Assembly: GCF_000379685.1 (NCBI RefSeq)
Contig: NZ_KB903290.1
Coordinates: 1-64,000, forward strand
Direction: 5' to 3'
Source of the DNA: Catelliglobosispora koreensis DSM 44566
GTDB lineage: Bacteria > Actinomycetota > Actinomycetes > Mycobacteriales > Micromonosporaceae
Length of the DNA: 64,000 nucleotides
Each line of letters begins with the position of its first letter. Within the stretch, counting starts at the first letter, position 1. Position numbers and translations under genes: made by a program. Shown piece after piece: positions 8,550 to 16,850 of this stretch. The notes below the pieces were generated by a model. The model worked only from the letters and a program-made list of their open reading frames with translations. It ran no database searches and had not been told where the DNA came from.

Positions 8550-9370
8550 GGCTGCGGAGCGATCGGCGGGTTTCGTTTGTGGACGGTGAGCTGATAGCGG
8601 GCGACGATCGCGTCGGCGACCTCCGGGCTCACGTGCTGGCCCTCCAGGAAGTCATCGATGCTGGCGTAGCTCAGCCCCAGTGAGTCTTCGTCTGCCTTAC
8701 CGGGCGCGAGATCTTCCAGATCGGCGGTAGGTGTCTTGTGTACCAAGCGATCCGGTGCCCCGAGCGTGCTAGCGATGGCGCGAACGCGGCGCTTGGTCAG
8801 CCCGGCCAGCGGCAGGATGTCGGCCGCGCCGTCTCCGTGCTTGGTGAAGAACCCGGTCACCGCTTCGGCGGCGTGATCGGTGCCGACGACAAGACCATCA
8901 AGTGCCCCGGCGACCGCGTATTGGGCGATCATTCGCTGCCGGGCCTTGATATTGCCAAGGACAAAGTCTTGCTGGTACGCGTCGCGGAAGGTGAACCCGG
9001 CGGTTAACAGGGCCTGCAAGGCGGCGTCGCTGGCGGGCCGGACGTCGACGGTCAGCACGGTGTCGGGCTCGATGAACGTGAGGGCCAGCTGGGCGTCGTC
9101 CTCGTCTCGCTGCGTGCCATAGGGCAGCCGCATCGCGACAAACGTGGCCTGGCCGCCGTCGCGGCGGACTTCTTCCACAGCGCGCTGGCACAGCTTGCCG
9201 GCGCAAGCCGAGTCGACACCGCCGCTGATGCCCAGGACGAGTGCTTGACGGCCTGTCGAAAGGAGCCGCTCAGCCAGGAACCGGGCACGCCGGTCAGCTT
9301 CGGCGGCGGCGTCGAATCCGGTGGCTACCGTCAATTCTTCGGCGATCTGTTGCTGCCATTGCGCTGTCAC
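8546..9370 (-). CDS. nadE: Ammonia-dependent NAD+ synthetase
   Basis: 274 residues, the usual length of bacterial NadE. It has the N-type ATP pyrophosphatase loop SGGVDS (residues 49-54), VRLPYGTQRDEDDAQ-like substrate-binding sequence (MRLPYGTQRDEDDAQL), GTDHAAEA, TKHGDGAADILP and the C-terminal HKRNPP. It converts nicotinic acid adenine dinucleotide, ATP and ammonia to NAD+. GTG 9370 is chosen as start because the upstream SMP-30 remnant ends with a TGA overlapping this GTG, implying former translational coupling; the frame also stays open to 9430. No glutaminase domain is present, so free ammonia is the expected donor. Confidence 0.95.
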   Translation of the reverse strand: MTAQWQQQIAEELTVATGFDAAAEADRRARFLAERLLSTGRQALVLGISGGVDSACAGKLCQRAVEEVRRDGGQATFVAMRLPYGTQRDEDDAQLALTFIEPDTVLTVDVRPASDAALQALLTAGFTFRDAYQQDFVLGNIKARQRMIAQYAVAGALDGLVVGTDHAAEAVTGFFTKHGDGAADILPLAGLTKRRVRAIASTLGAPDRLVHKTPTADLEDLAPGKADEDSLGLSYASIDDFLEGQHVSPEVADAIVARYQLTVHKRNPPIAPQP

Positions 9371-9600
9371 GCGTGCACCTCTGTCTGCTGTGGATACTTG
9401 GCTCCGTTGACGGTCACGCGCAGCGCGCACAGGCTGGTGCCTGCCGTGATGAACAGGTGGTTGCGCTTGGGTCCGCCAAAGGTGAGGTTAGCAATGGATT
9501 CGGGCAAGCAGCAGTTTGCCGATCAGCGTGCCGCCGGATGTGAAGCGACGGCAGCACCGGCTCGCCGCTGCCGTCCCCGGCGCCTTCGACGTTGCTGCGT
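9367..9600 (-). pseudogene. C-terminal remnant of an SMP-30/gluconolactonase-like protein
   Basis: On the minus strand the frame ending in TGA at 9367-9369 reads ESIANLTFGGPKRNHLFITAGTSLCALRV, the typical last beta-propeller blade of SMP-30/gluconolactonase/LRE proteins. The preceding GTLIGKLLL lies in a different frame, so a 1-nt frameshift separates them, and the rest of the roughly 300-residue protein is missing. The TGA overlaps the GTG start of nadE, so this fragment was probably once co-transcribed with it. No intact gene lies in the rest of 9371-9680. Confidence 0.6.
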
Positions 9601-9615
9601 TTTGACGGCCTCAAT

Positions 9616-9657
9616 GACCTGCTTCAAGCAGGTCTGGGAACAGAACAAGTTCCCAGA
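9616..9657. terminator. Two adjacent hairpins, terminator for the alpha-galactosidase gene
   Basis: TCTGGGAAC (9633-9641) pairs perfectly with GTTCCCAGA (9649-9657) around a 7-nt loop, 24 nt downstream of the alpha-galactosidase stop on the minus strand. A second perfect 9-bp dyad, GACCTGCTT/AAGCAGGTC (9616-9634), overlaps it by two bases. Confidence 0.65.
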
Positions 9658-9680
9658 TCCTGCTTCCGCTTTCGCTCGGG

Positions 9681-11723
9681 TCAGCTCGCCTTGACGGCGA
9701 AGATGCGCGCGTTCGGCGCGTCTGGCAGGGTGATTGACCGCAGGGTCTTACCGGCGGTGATCGGCACCGATCTGGTGTAGACGCAGAATCCGGTGCTGGT
9801 GTCGGTCAACCCGTTGGTGTCGTTGCGCCCGAACACCCGGAACGCGACGGTCGCGGGGTAGGCCGTCGCCGGCGCACAACTCCAGCTAGGGAATCCCCAC
9901 GCCGCAGTGCTCGAGGTGCCATCGGAGTAATTGAGGCGGATGGTTCCGCCAGATTCGCCGATGCCGGAGGTACCGAGGAAGTTCACCTGGGTTCCGGAAA
10001 ACTGCGAGTCGATCGTCTGTCCGGTCGGTTTGATGGAGTCGAACTGACCAGACGTCGTGTTCGGCCAGACGTAAGCGACGCCGCCGATCGTGACCGTCTG
10101 GCCCGCCCGCACACTTAGCGCGCTTCCGTTGGGCAGCTGGGTGTTGTTGGCCAGGCGGTCTGATGAGAGGGTCCGGCCGCTGGCGTCCAGGCTTCCCGCG
10201 GTGGGCGCGTCGCCATCGGTGATCGCGGTGGAGTTGCGCGAGGTGGAACCGTTGGCGCCAAAGGTCCACGCGGTGTGGAATGAGGCGCTAGCCGGCTTGA
10301 GCCGGTACATGACCGCGGTTCCCGCCGGGACCGTGACGCTGAAGTTGCCGTTGGCGTCAGGGGATACAGCGGGCCCATTGATCGCCGTGAGCGAGAACGT
10401 GCGCGCGGTTGTTCCGATAACCGTCCCGCTTGTTGTCGCGGTGACCGCTGAAGTGTTCGACCGGTTCATGATGGCGACGGCGTAGTCGCCGTTGCTCAAC
10501 GGTTTGGCGAACACGTCGTATCCGGTGCCCCGGGCGACACGCTTGGCTGTCGCCGCTAGCGCGTCCTGGCCGACCGCGATAATGCCGGGCTTGTTCATGA
10601 GGCTGGCTTGTGCGGAGGAGATCGCGCCGCTGGCGTTGGAGTTACGGATCATCGCGACCATGTGGCTGTTCTGCATCGCCCACATGACATAGCCGCCAAG
10701 CTTGTTATCGGTCGTGAGGACGGTGTCGTCAAAGTACAGCCGGTCGGGATCGAGGAAGTGACCCTGCTTGCCGAAGGGGCGCAACCCTTCGATCATATCG
10801 ACGAGGGTGGTGGTCAACCCCCAGCTTGTTCCACCGACGTCGCCGCCGACGCGGTAGGCGTGCCCGGCGGGCACGATGCTGTTCATCATGCGCTGGAAAA
10901 GCGGCGTGGGGAAATTGTCGTTGTCCCAGTTCGCATATGCCGGTGCGGAGATGTTCAGCACCATCGCCCTGCGCTTGCTGGGATCGGGGTCAGCCTTGAT
11001 CGCGTTGATAGCGTTCGCTGCCCGGCGTGATGACTCGATCGCCGTGTTGATCTCAAGGTCGCTATCGAGGACGGTGAAGCAGCATTTGTTGGTCGTGTTC
11101 GGCTCACCGCAGTAGTCGAGCTTGATGTAGTCGGCGCCGACGCTGGCGAAGAACCTGAAGTCGGTCTCGAAATGGTCGAAGCTTCCGGGTGCGGCGGGGT
11201 GTCCGCTGCTGCCGTAGTCGCACATGTACTTGCCGCCGCTGGCGTATACGCCGAAGAACAGTCCCTTGCTGTGCAGGTAGTCGCCAACATCCTTGAGGCC
11301 GTTGGGATACTTCGCCGGCGATGGGATCAGGTTGCCCGTCGTGGTGTTACGTCCGTTGCTGCAATTGGGCACCACCGTAGCGGCGGTGTCCCAGTCGGTG
11401 CAGTCGGACCGCACGGCCCAGGTGTCGTCGAACGAGACCGTGTTCCAGCCCAAGGTGGCGAGGCCGGTGGCGACGGCGTCATCGGCCGTCTTCTTCATGC
11501 TGGCCGCGGTGGTTCGAGTCCAGGATTCTGAACGCAGAATCATGCGCGGTGTTTTGGCATAGGAGTGATCGATGTTGACGGTGTCGGCCGGGACTGTTCG
11601 CGACAGTGCGGTCGCTGATTGCGCGGTGATCGTTATGGCTAAGGCACTGACAGCCACCGCTGCGGTAAGAAATGCGATGACTCTGCGGTGGGAGCCGTAG
11701 ACGAGGAGCTTGGAGGGATCCAT
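9681..11723 (-). CDS. Secreted GH27 alpha-galactosidase with C-terminal carbohydrate-binding-type domain
   Basis: 680 residues. Residues about 14-38 form a Sec signal peptide. The catalytic (beta/alpha)8 barrel of family GH27 (clan D) spans about 55-400: GWNTVSFDDTW, the nucleophile Asp203 in YIKLDYCG, and the acid/base candidate Asp295 in RVGGDVGG. A beta-sandwich (about 400-490) ends in AVMYRLKP, and a further roughly 190-residue C-terminal domain (VAYVWPNTTSGQFDS ... TLRSITLPDAPNARIFAVKAS) resembles NPCBM/FIVAR-like accessory domains. It releases terminal alpha-galactose outside the cell. ATG 11723 has AAGGAG 6 nt upstream. GATCG half-sites upstream at 11864-11897 match those near the DeoR/LacI-type regulator. 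Confidence 0.9.
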   Translation of the reverse strand: MDPSKLLVYGSHRRVIAFLTAAVAVSALAITITAQSATALSRTVPADTVNIDHSYAKTPRMILRSESWTRTTAASMKKTADDAVATGLATLGWNTVSFDDTWAVRSDCTDWDTAATVVPNCSNGRNTTTGNLIPSPAKYPNGLKDVGDYLHSKGLFFGVYASGGKYMCDYGSSGHPAAPGSFDHFETDFRFFASVGADYIKLDYCGEPNTTNKCCFTVLDSDLEINTAIESSRRAANAINAIKADPDPSKRRAMVLNISAPAYANWDNDNFPTPLFQRMMNSIVPAGHAYRVGGDVGGTSWGLTTTLVDMIEGLRPFGKQGHFLDPDRLYFDDTVLTTDNKLGGYVMWAMQNSHMVAMIRNSNASGAISSAQASLMNKPGIIAVGQDALAATAKRVARGTGYDVFAKPLSNGDYAVAIMNRSNTSAVTATTSGTVIGTTARTFSLTAINGPAVSPDANGNFSVTVPAGTAVMYRLKPASASFHTAWTFGANGSTSRNSTAITDGDAPTAGSLDASGRTLSSDRLANNTQLPNGSALSVRAGQTVTIGGVAYVWPNTTSGQFDSIKPTGQTIDSQFSGTQVNFLGTSGIGESGGTIRLNYSDGTSSTAAWGFPSWSCAPATAYPATVAFRVFGRNDTNGLTDTSTGFCVYTRSVPITAGKTLRSITLPDAPNARIFAVKAS

Positions 11724-11863
11724 ACGGAACTCCTTGATATTCGGGCGATGTTGAGGGACTGGCAATAGGAACCCCGTCCAATGCCCCGGCCCGGGTATCC
11801 GGAGGCTTCGGTGGTGACATCTTGCGACCGCTTTAGATCAGAGTCAAGATTTTTGTAGCAAAT

Positions 11864-11897
11864 GATCGGATGGGCGATCGAATGAGCGAACGATCAA
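11864..11897. promoter_or_regulatory. GATCG-rich operator upstream of the alpha-galactosidase
   Basis: The stretch contains GATCGG, CGATCGAA (11875-11882) and CGATCAA (11891-11897), with a dyad GATCG (11876-11880) / CGATC (11891-11895). The half-site TTYGATCG, read on the minus strand, is the same as in the intergenic region 13660-13740 beside the DeoR/LacI-type regulator gene, so both are probably bound by that regulator. Confidence 0.5.
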
Positions 11898-11934
11898 CCT
11901 TTCTGATCATATCTAGTGCTGCCTACACAGGGGT

Positions 11935-13641
11935 TCAGAAGTCACCGCTGGGCCGGTCGTCAAGTGCGACGCCGGCGTTGAGAAGCCGGGAGGCCCGAGT
12001 CAGTTGCCCGGCGTCGACCGCAGCGCGGCATTCGGCATAACGGATTCGGCTGTCTATGCGCAGATCCGGGATGAGTCTGTCGATGAGGGAAAGCGCCTCG
12101 GCAGGCCTCCCCGCGTCAAGGAGCACCTGGATTGCTTCCACGGCAACACTTCTTGCTGTGGGCACCAAGGCGTGCGCTCCTCTGAGGAGTTCTACCTTTT
12201 GATGGATGTCGGATTCGGCGAAGGCCAGGTTGCGCATGGCCCATGGGTTCGGCGCGCTCTCATACGAACTTTTCCACGCGACGCGTCCGCCTTCGTGGTC
12301 GCCGGCCTGCCAGCGGGCTACGCCAAGGTGATACAGCGTGAACCAGTTATGCGGGGAAGCGTTTTCGAGCCTGTCTCTCCACTGTGGAGCGACCTGGTAC
12401 GACGCGGGCGCCAGCCTCGGCGCGGGTGCGGGCATTGTGCCCGACCGTGCCAGGCTCAGCCAGCTCTGCTGGTCCCGGCCTAAGGTGTCGTCGTCAAACG
12501 GGGTGGCTGGCAAGCGGAGGCCTTCGAGCGCACCCCAGCCCGAGCCGGTGTGAAGGCGTTGATCCGGAACACGGTCGGCGACGGCGAGATCTATTGGGGG
12601 CACAGCCAGGTTGAGGTTTTCGCCGTCGGCGAGGCGGAAGACCTCGAGCCAGGTCCACTGGGCCTCACCTGGCATTGGCAGGTGCTCGAACTGCGTCCGG
12701 GTAAGGCCGGCCTGTATCTCCACGTAGCGCATTCCGTTAGGGGACAGCCAATCTTGCCAGCGCCGCCCACGCTCGCCGTCTCCCCAGTGGAAAAGCTTGC
12801 GGCCCTCGAGCATCGGCGTCGAAGTGTGGAGCAGCCCGATGCCCTTGGTGTCAAGCGCGGCGATGTATGGCGTTTCGCTCTCAGGAATGTCGTAGAACAA
12901 GTCGACGGGCTGAGGGAACGAAAGACTTTGCGGCGTCTTAGTTTTCCGCAGTTTCCGATCGGCCGCGACTTGCCATACCTGTGACGCTGGTGCGAGCACC
13001 CGCATGCCCGGCGTTTGAGGCACGGCGATGTTGGACCACCAGTAGACCGCGGTTTCTTTGGGGAACGGGTTCGTGACCCGGACCTGGACGCACAGCGTGG
13101 CGTCCTCGGCCCAGATGTCGAGCTGGTAGACGAGTTCTCGCATACGCTCGAACTCCCACAGCCGCAATACGTTCTTGCCCACGCGGGCGGCATGAACGGG
13201 CGAACACGTGAGCGGCGAGTGCCCGGTCGTCCCCAGATTCCATTCGACCCCGCCTGCGAACCAAGCGTTACGCAGCCCTAGGTCGGCGGGTTGCAGAATC
13301 GGGTTGCGATGCAGGAGTTCCCGGCCATAGCGCTTGTCGATCAGTGACCACATGCGGCCGCCGTAATCGAGCAGGAACTCAGCGCGAATGAACTCGTTTT
13401 CCACCACCGCTGTCTTAAGCACGGTGTTTAGGCGGTCGCGGGTGTATCTATCCTGGACGGTGTAGGGCAGCATGGTCAGTGGCCGGCCATAGGCGAGGTT
13501 TCGGGTCATTTCGATGTCGGCTTCGCCAGCGTCCATCCCTGGGCTGACGTGGCGCGGTTTACTGAAGCAGGGCAGGGGATTGTCCTGCCCTAGCCGAGCG
13601 ACCGGCAGAACGATTTCGCTGAGATAGACACCGCGGCTCAT
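11935..13641 (-). CDS. DUF5107 domain protein with C-terminal TPR-like region
   Basis: 568 residues. The first about 400 residues match DUF5107, a galactose-mutarotase-like beta-sandwich seen in proteins of sugar-utilisation loci (LLDYGGRMWSLIDKRYGRELLHRNPILQPADLGLRNAWFAGGVEWNLG). The C-terminal part (HNWFTLYHLGVARWQAGDHEGGRVAWKSSYE and following) is TPR-like. The family is often near 1000 residues, so this is a short version. The start at 13641 is supported by GACACT 7 nt upstream with TTGACT 18 nt further up, a near-consensus promoter and a leaderless message; GTG 13659 is an alternative. It sits between the alpha-galactosidase and its divergent regulator and probably belongs to that regulon. 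A TCCACTGTGGA palindrome is at 12377-12389. Confidence 0.82.
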   Translation of the reverse strand: MSRGVYLSEIVLPVARLGQDNPLPCFSKPRHVSPGMDAGEADIEMTRNLAYGRPLTMLPYTVQDRYTRDRLNTVLKTAVVENEFIRAEFLLDYGGRMWSLIDKRYGRELLHRNPILQPADLGLRNAWFAGGVEWNLGTTGHSPLTCSPVHAARVGKNVLRLWEFERMRELVYQLDIWAEDATLCVQVRVTNPFPKETAVYWWSNIAVPQTPGMRVLAPASQVWQVAADRKLRKTKTPQSLSFPQPVDLFYDIPESETPYIAALDTKGIGLLHTSTPMLEGRKLFHWGDGERGRRWQDWLSPNGMRYVEIQAGLTRTQFEHLPMPGEAQWTWLEVFRLADGENLNLAVPPIDLAVADRVPDQRLHTGSGWGALEGLRLPATPFDDDTLGRDQQSWLSLARSGTMPAPAPRLAPASYQVAPQWRDRLENASPHNWFTLYHLGVARWQAGDHEGGRVAWKSSYESAPNPWAMRNLAFAESDIHQKVELLRGAHALVPTARSVAVEAIQVLLDAGRPAEALSLIDRLIPDLRIDSRIRYAECRAAVDAGQLTRASRLLNAGVALDDRPSGDF

Positions 13642-13664
13642 AGCCGAGAGTGTCGCCACCCATC

Positions 13665-13735
13665 GTGATCGAAGTCAAGCAAAAGAGATCGTTCGATCGA
13701 AACTTGATCGGATAAAGGTATTCTTTGATCGACCA
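13665..13735. promoter_or_regulatory. Divergent promoter/operator region with repeated TTYGATCG half-sites
   Basis: Between the DUF5107 gene (-) and the regulator (+) lie TTCGATCGAA (13692-13701, a perfect 10-bp palindrome preceded by GATCG at 13687), TTGATCGG (13704-13711), TTTGATCGAC (about 13724-13733) and, on the minus strand, CTTCGATCA (13665-13673) overlapping TTGACT, the -35 of the DUF5107 gene. Repetition of one half-site at a divergent promoter next to a regulator gene indicates its binding region. Confidence 0.6.
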
Positions 13736-13767
13736 GTCGACTGCTACAGTGCGCCCGTGGAGGCGAC

Positions 13768-14811
13768 ATGACAGTGACGGCGACTGAGCGGCGCGCACGG
13801 ATCCTGGAATTGGTCCGTGCTCAGGGCACTCTGCGCGTGGCGGATCTCGCGGCCCGGCTGGGGCAGCCGGAGGTCACCGTTCGGCGCGACGTCGCGTCGA
13901 TGACCGAAGAGGGACTGCTGCACCGGACCCATGGCGCGGTCTCCGTGCCCTCATCCCACGGGTCACCGAGCTCAGTGGGCGCTGTCGGCATGCTCGTGCC
14001 AACGGCGGTCAAGTATTTCGACGAAGTGATTGACGGTGCCCGCGCAGTGGCGGCCGCGGCGGGGACCCGGCTCATTCTGGGAATTGCCCCGTATGAATCT
14101 GCCGACGATCAGTCAGCGGCTCGGCAACTGCTTGAATCGGGGGCACAAGGGTTGCTGCTGACCCCCAATTGGCCTCCGGACGGCGACTCTCGCGACTCGG
14201 CATGGATGGGCGATCTTTCGGTCCCGGTGGTTCTTGCCGAAAGAGCACCAACGCCAGGGACACCTGCGGCCGAGCTCGACTCGGTCAGCTCCAACCATGA
14301 ACACGGCGTGCTGATCGCCCTTCGTCACCTGGCAGCACTCGGGCACAGCTCGATCGCACTAGCTGCCCGGCGTGACACCTGGACCGCGCACGATGTGCGC
14401 GCTGGGTATGCCACTGCCGTAAAGATCCTGGGCCTGCGTAAGCAGCCGGTCGTGGACATTCCCTCGTCCAATATGGAGGGTGTCGCCGACCAGATCGGCG
14501 GTGTTATCGCTCGCGGAACGCGCGCGGTGCTGGTGCACAACGATGACGCCGCCATCCAGCTCACCTCGCTGTTGCGTGCTCGCGGGGTGAGGATCCCGAG
14601 CGATCTTGCGCTTGTGTCTTACGACGATGTCTTTGCGACTCTGGCCGATCCACCGCTGACTGCGGTCGCGCCGCCCAAACGGGCGGTTGGCCAAGTCGCG
14701 ATGGAACTGCTTCTGCGCCGTCTCAACCGCCGTGACGAGCTACCCACTCAACATGTGTCCCTTCTGCCGTCGCTCAAGGTGCGTACCTCGTGCGGCGCCG
14801 AGGTGCGCTAA
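13768..14811 (+). CDS. Hybrid sugar regulator: DeoR-type HTH fused to a LacI-type sensor domain
   Basis: 347 residues. Residues 5-58 are a DeoR winged HTH (RRARILELVRAQGTLRVADLAARLGQPEVTVRRDVASM). The rest is a periplasmic-binding-protein-like LacI/GalR effector domain (VGMLVPTAVKYFDEVIDGARAVAAAAG ... GVRIPSDLALVSYDDVFATLADPPLTAVAPPKRAVGQVAMELL). The expected ligand is a sugar or glycoside. It is divergent from the DUF5107 and alpha-galactosidase genes. TACAGT (13745-13750) is a good -10 and GGAGG precedes ATG 13768 by 4 nt; the start of transcription would leave only about 11 nt of leader. Confidence 0.88.
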   Translation: MTVTATERRARILELVRAQGTLRVADLAARLGQPEVTVRRDVASMTEEGLLHRTHGAVSVPSSHGSPSSVGAVGMLVPTAVKYFDEVIDGARAVAAAAGTRLILGIAPYESADDQSAARQLLESGAQGLLLTPNWPPDGDSRDSAWMGDLSVPVVLAERAPTPGTPAAELDSVSSNHEHGVLIALRHLAALGHSSIALAARRDTWTAHDVRAGYATAVKILGLRKQPVVDIPSSNMEGVADQIGGVIARGTRAVLVHNDDAAIQLTSLLRARGVRIPSDLALVSYDDVFATLADPPLTAVAPPKRAVGQVAMELLLRRLNRRDELPTQHVSLLPSLKVRTSCGAEVR

Positions 14812-14834
14812 CCGGTCCCGTGGCTCGATGCATC

Positions 14835-14863
14835 TATGCGCTTCCATGTATTGTCATATGCGC
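14835..14863. promoter_or_regulatory. Repeated TATGCGC motif upstream of the GH5 gene
   Basis: TATGCGC occurs at 14835-14841 and again at 14857-14863, 22 bp apart (two helical turns); the second is part of the 8-bp palindrome ATGCGCAT (14858-14865). It is a possible operator or activator site of the GH5 gene that starts at 14891. No GATCG half-site array is present here. Confidence 0.3.
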
Positions 14864-14890
14864 ATCGATTTCCTGCCATGAAAGGAAACC

Positions 14891-16798
14891 ATGAGGGCCA
14901 CACGTTTCGCTCGGCGCGCGCTCACCCTTGGCGTTGTGGTGCTGAGCGTCCTCATTGGAGCACCCTTGCCTGCCCAAGCCGTTGACCCGGCGCCTGGGCA
15001 AGCATCGGCTTCCTCCTGGACAGCACCGTTGAGCACCCGCGGAAGGTATGTCGTTGACGCGGCCGGTCAGCGCTTCAAGCTGGTGTCAGCCAACTGGAGT
15101 GGTGCGCAGGGCACGTATCTGGGCTCAGGTGACCCGGCTGATCCAGCCAACCACGCGGGCCGTTCACCGTCGCACAACATCCCGGCCGGGCTCGACCGCG
15201 TTCCACTGCCGACGTTGATCGCAGACCTGCATTCGCTAGGAATTAACAGCATCCGGCTGCCCTTCGCCAACGCCCTGATCCGTGACACCACTCCCGTGCC
15301 GGATGCGGCGGTCGCGGCGAACCCCCACCTGCGCGGCAAGACACCGCTGCAGATCTTCGACGCCGTCGTCGCCGCGCTAACCGCCGATGGCTTCGCCGTG
15401 ATTCTCAACAACCACAACACGACCTACCGCTGGTGCTGTGGACTGGACGGAAACGAGCGCTGGAACAGTGGCCAGTCAACGGAGCAGTGGATCGCCGACT
15501 GGCTATTCCTGACAGCGCGTTACAAGACCAACAAGCGCGTCGCGGGAGTTGACCTGCGCAACGAGGTTCGCCGCGACACCTGGGACGACCCGAACTGGGG
15601 CTGGGGCAACGAACACGACCTGTACTGGGCCTATCAGCGCGCGGCGGAGCAGATCCTGCGGGCGAATCCGGATCTGCTTATCGTGATGGAGGGCATCAAC
15701 TGGTACGGCATCCCGAATGTGCTCTTCTCCCATGGCCGCCCACATTTGAAGCCAGTGCGGAACCTTTCGCACACGCTGATGAAGTCGGACAAGCTCGTCT
15801 ACGCAGCGCACTACTACGGGTTCACCGGGCCCGCCAACAGCGGTGCCGACAGTGGCTGGGGCGCCACGAGCGACCCGCGCTACCGTGACTTCACCGCTGC
15901 GGAACTGGCATCGGTGGTCAACGACGAGTCGCTCTTCGTGACCCAAGACGGCCAGCATTTCACCGCCCCTGTCTGGATAAGCGAATTCGGGGTCAGCGGC
16001 CGTGTCGAAACCAGCGCACTGGACAAAGCCTGGTTCCGTAACTTCACCGATCTGCTGGTACGCCACGACGCTGACTTCGCCTACTGGCCGGCCATCGGCT
16101 GGTCCACCAACGGTGTGCCCAACGAGACCTACGCTTTGCTGTCCTATGCCGCTGATGGCAGTCGCCTTGGCGTCAACGATCCGGGCGACTGGCGAACCGC
16201 TGACTGGAACAAGCTCCTCAACGCTCCACATAGGACAGGTTTCGTGGCCGCACCGCCGCGCTGGAACATGCTCAACCTGGATTTCGCTGACCACAACGCC
16301 TCGGAAACCATGCTGTCGCAACCGGACTGGTCCGTGGGCAACCGCAAGGGCACGTGCCCGGACAGCCAGCGCCTGGCCGGTGTGGCCCGAAGCAGCAGCC
16401 GTGGATTGTGCGGTGACCTCAACGCGCCCGCCCGCGCGACCGTCGCTCCGGTCGTCGTCAGCGACGAACGGTATGTGACCGATGGCGATTGGGCCTGGGG
16501 CTATAACAAGCTGCAGTGCCCGGCCAACTCTTTCGCTGTCGGCTATGCCGTCCGTAGCAACTCCATGGCGGCTCTCCTGTGTGCGCCGGCGTCCCGTGCG
16601 CTTTCCAAAACCGGGCGCAACGTTTGGTTCGACCATGGCGACAACCGGCCTTCCGGTGGCGGCTCGACCGCCAGCGACTGGTCCGTCGGCTACTACAAGG
16701 GCCAGTGCGCCGACAATGAGTACGTGGCGGGAGTCGCCTACACCTGGAGGTGGAACCACGGTGGCGTCCCCGACGCGCTGCTGTGCCGCCAGCTCTAA
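14891..16798 (+). CDS. Secreted GH5-type glycoside hydrolase with C-terminal Cys/Trp-rich domain
   Basis: 635 residues with a Sec signal peptide (about 1-31, ending PAQAVDP). The catalytic barrel (about 50-430) is GH5/cellulase-like: SIRLPFAN, the acid/base Glu225 in DLRNEV and the nucleophile Glu365 in VWISEFGVSG. A C-terminal region (about 460-635) contains two related segments (DWSVGNRKGTCPDSQRLAGV and DWSVGYYKGQCADNEYVAGV) with paired Cys, a repeated beta-type module of unknown function. The substrate is probably a beta-linked plant polysaccharide. AAAGGA 5 nt before ATG 14891 supports the start. Confidence 0.88.
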   Translation: MRATRFARRALTLGVVVLSVLIGAPLPAQAVDPAPGQASASSWTAPLSTRGRYVVDAAGQRFKLVSANWSGAQGTYLGSGDPADPANHAGRSPSHNIPAGLDRVPLPTLIADLHSLGINSIRLPFANALIRDTTPVPDAAVAANPHLRGKTPLQIFDAVVAALTADGFAVILNNHNTTYRWCCGLDGNERWNSGQSTEQWIADWLFLTARYKTNKRVAGVDLRNEVRRDTWDDPNWGWGNEHDLYWAYQRAAEQILRANPDLLIVMEGINWYGIPNVLFSHGRPHLKPVRNLSHTLMKSDKLVYAAHYYGFTGPANSGADSGWGATSDPRYRDFTAAELASVVNDESLFVTQDGQHFTAPVWISEFGVSGRVETSALDKAWFRNFTDLLVRHDADFAYWPAIGWSTNGVPNETYALLSYAADGSRLGVNDPGDWRTADWNKLLNAPHRTGFVAAPPRWNMLNLDFADHNASETMLSQPDWSVGNRKGTCPDSQRLAGVARSSSRGLCGDLNAPARATVAPVVVSDERYVTDGDWAWGYNKLQCPANSFAVGYAVRSNSMAALLCAPASRALSKTGRNVWFDHGDNRPSGGGSTASDWSVGYYKGQCADNEYVAGVAYTWRWNHGGVPDALLCRQL

Positions 16799-16814
16799 CG
16801 CAGAATGGGCGGTG

Positions 16815-16842
16815 GGCGGTTCGCCCGCAAAGGCGAGCCGCC
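16815..16842. terminator. Bidirectional terminator between convergent genes
   Basis: GGCGGTTCGCC (16815-16825) pairs with GGCGAGCCGCC (16832-16842) with one G-T wobble and a 6-nt loop, between the stops of the GH5 gene and the minus-strand oxidoreductase. Confidence 0.7.
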
Positions 16843-16850
16843 AACGTTCG

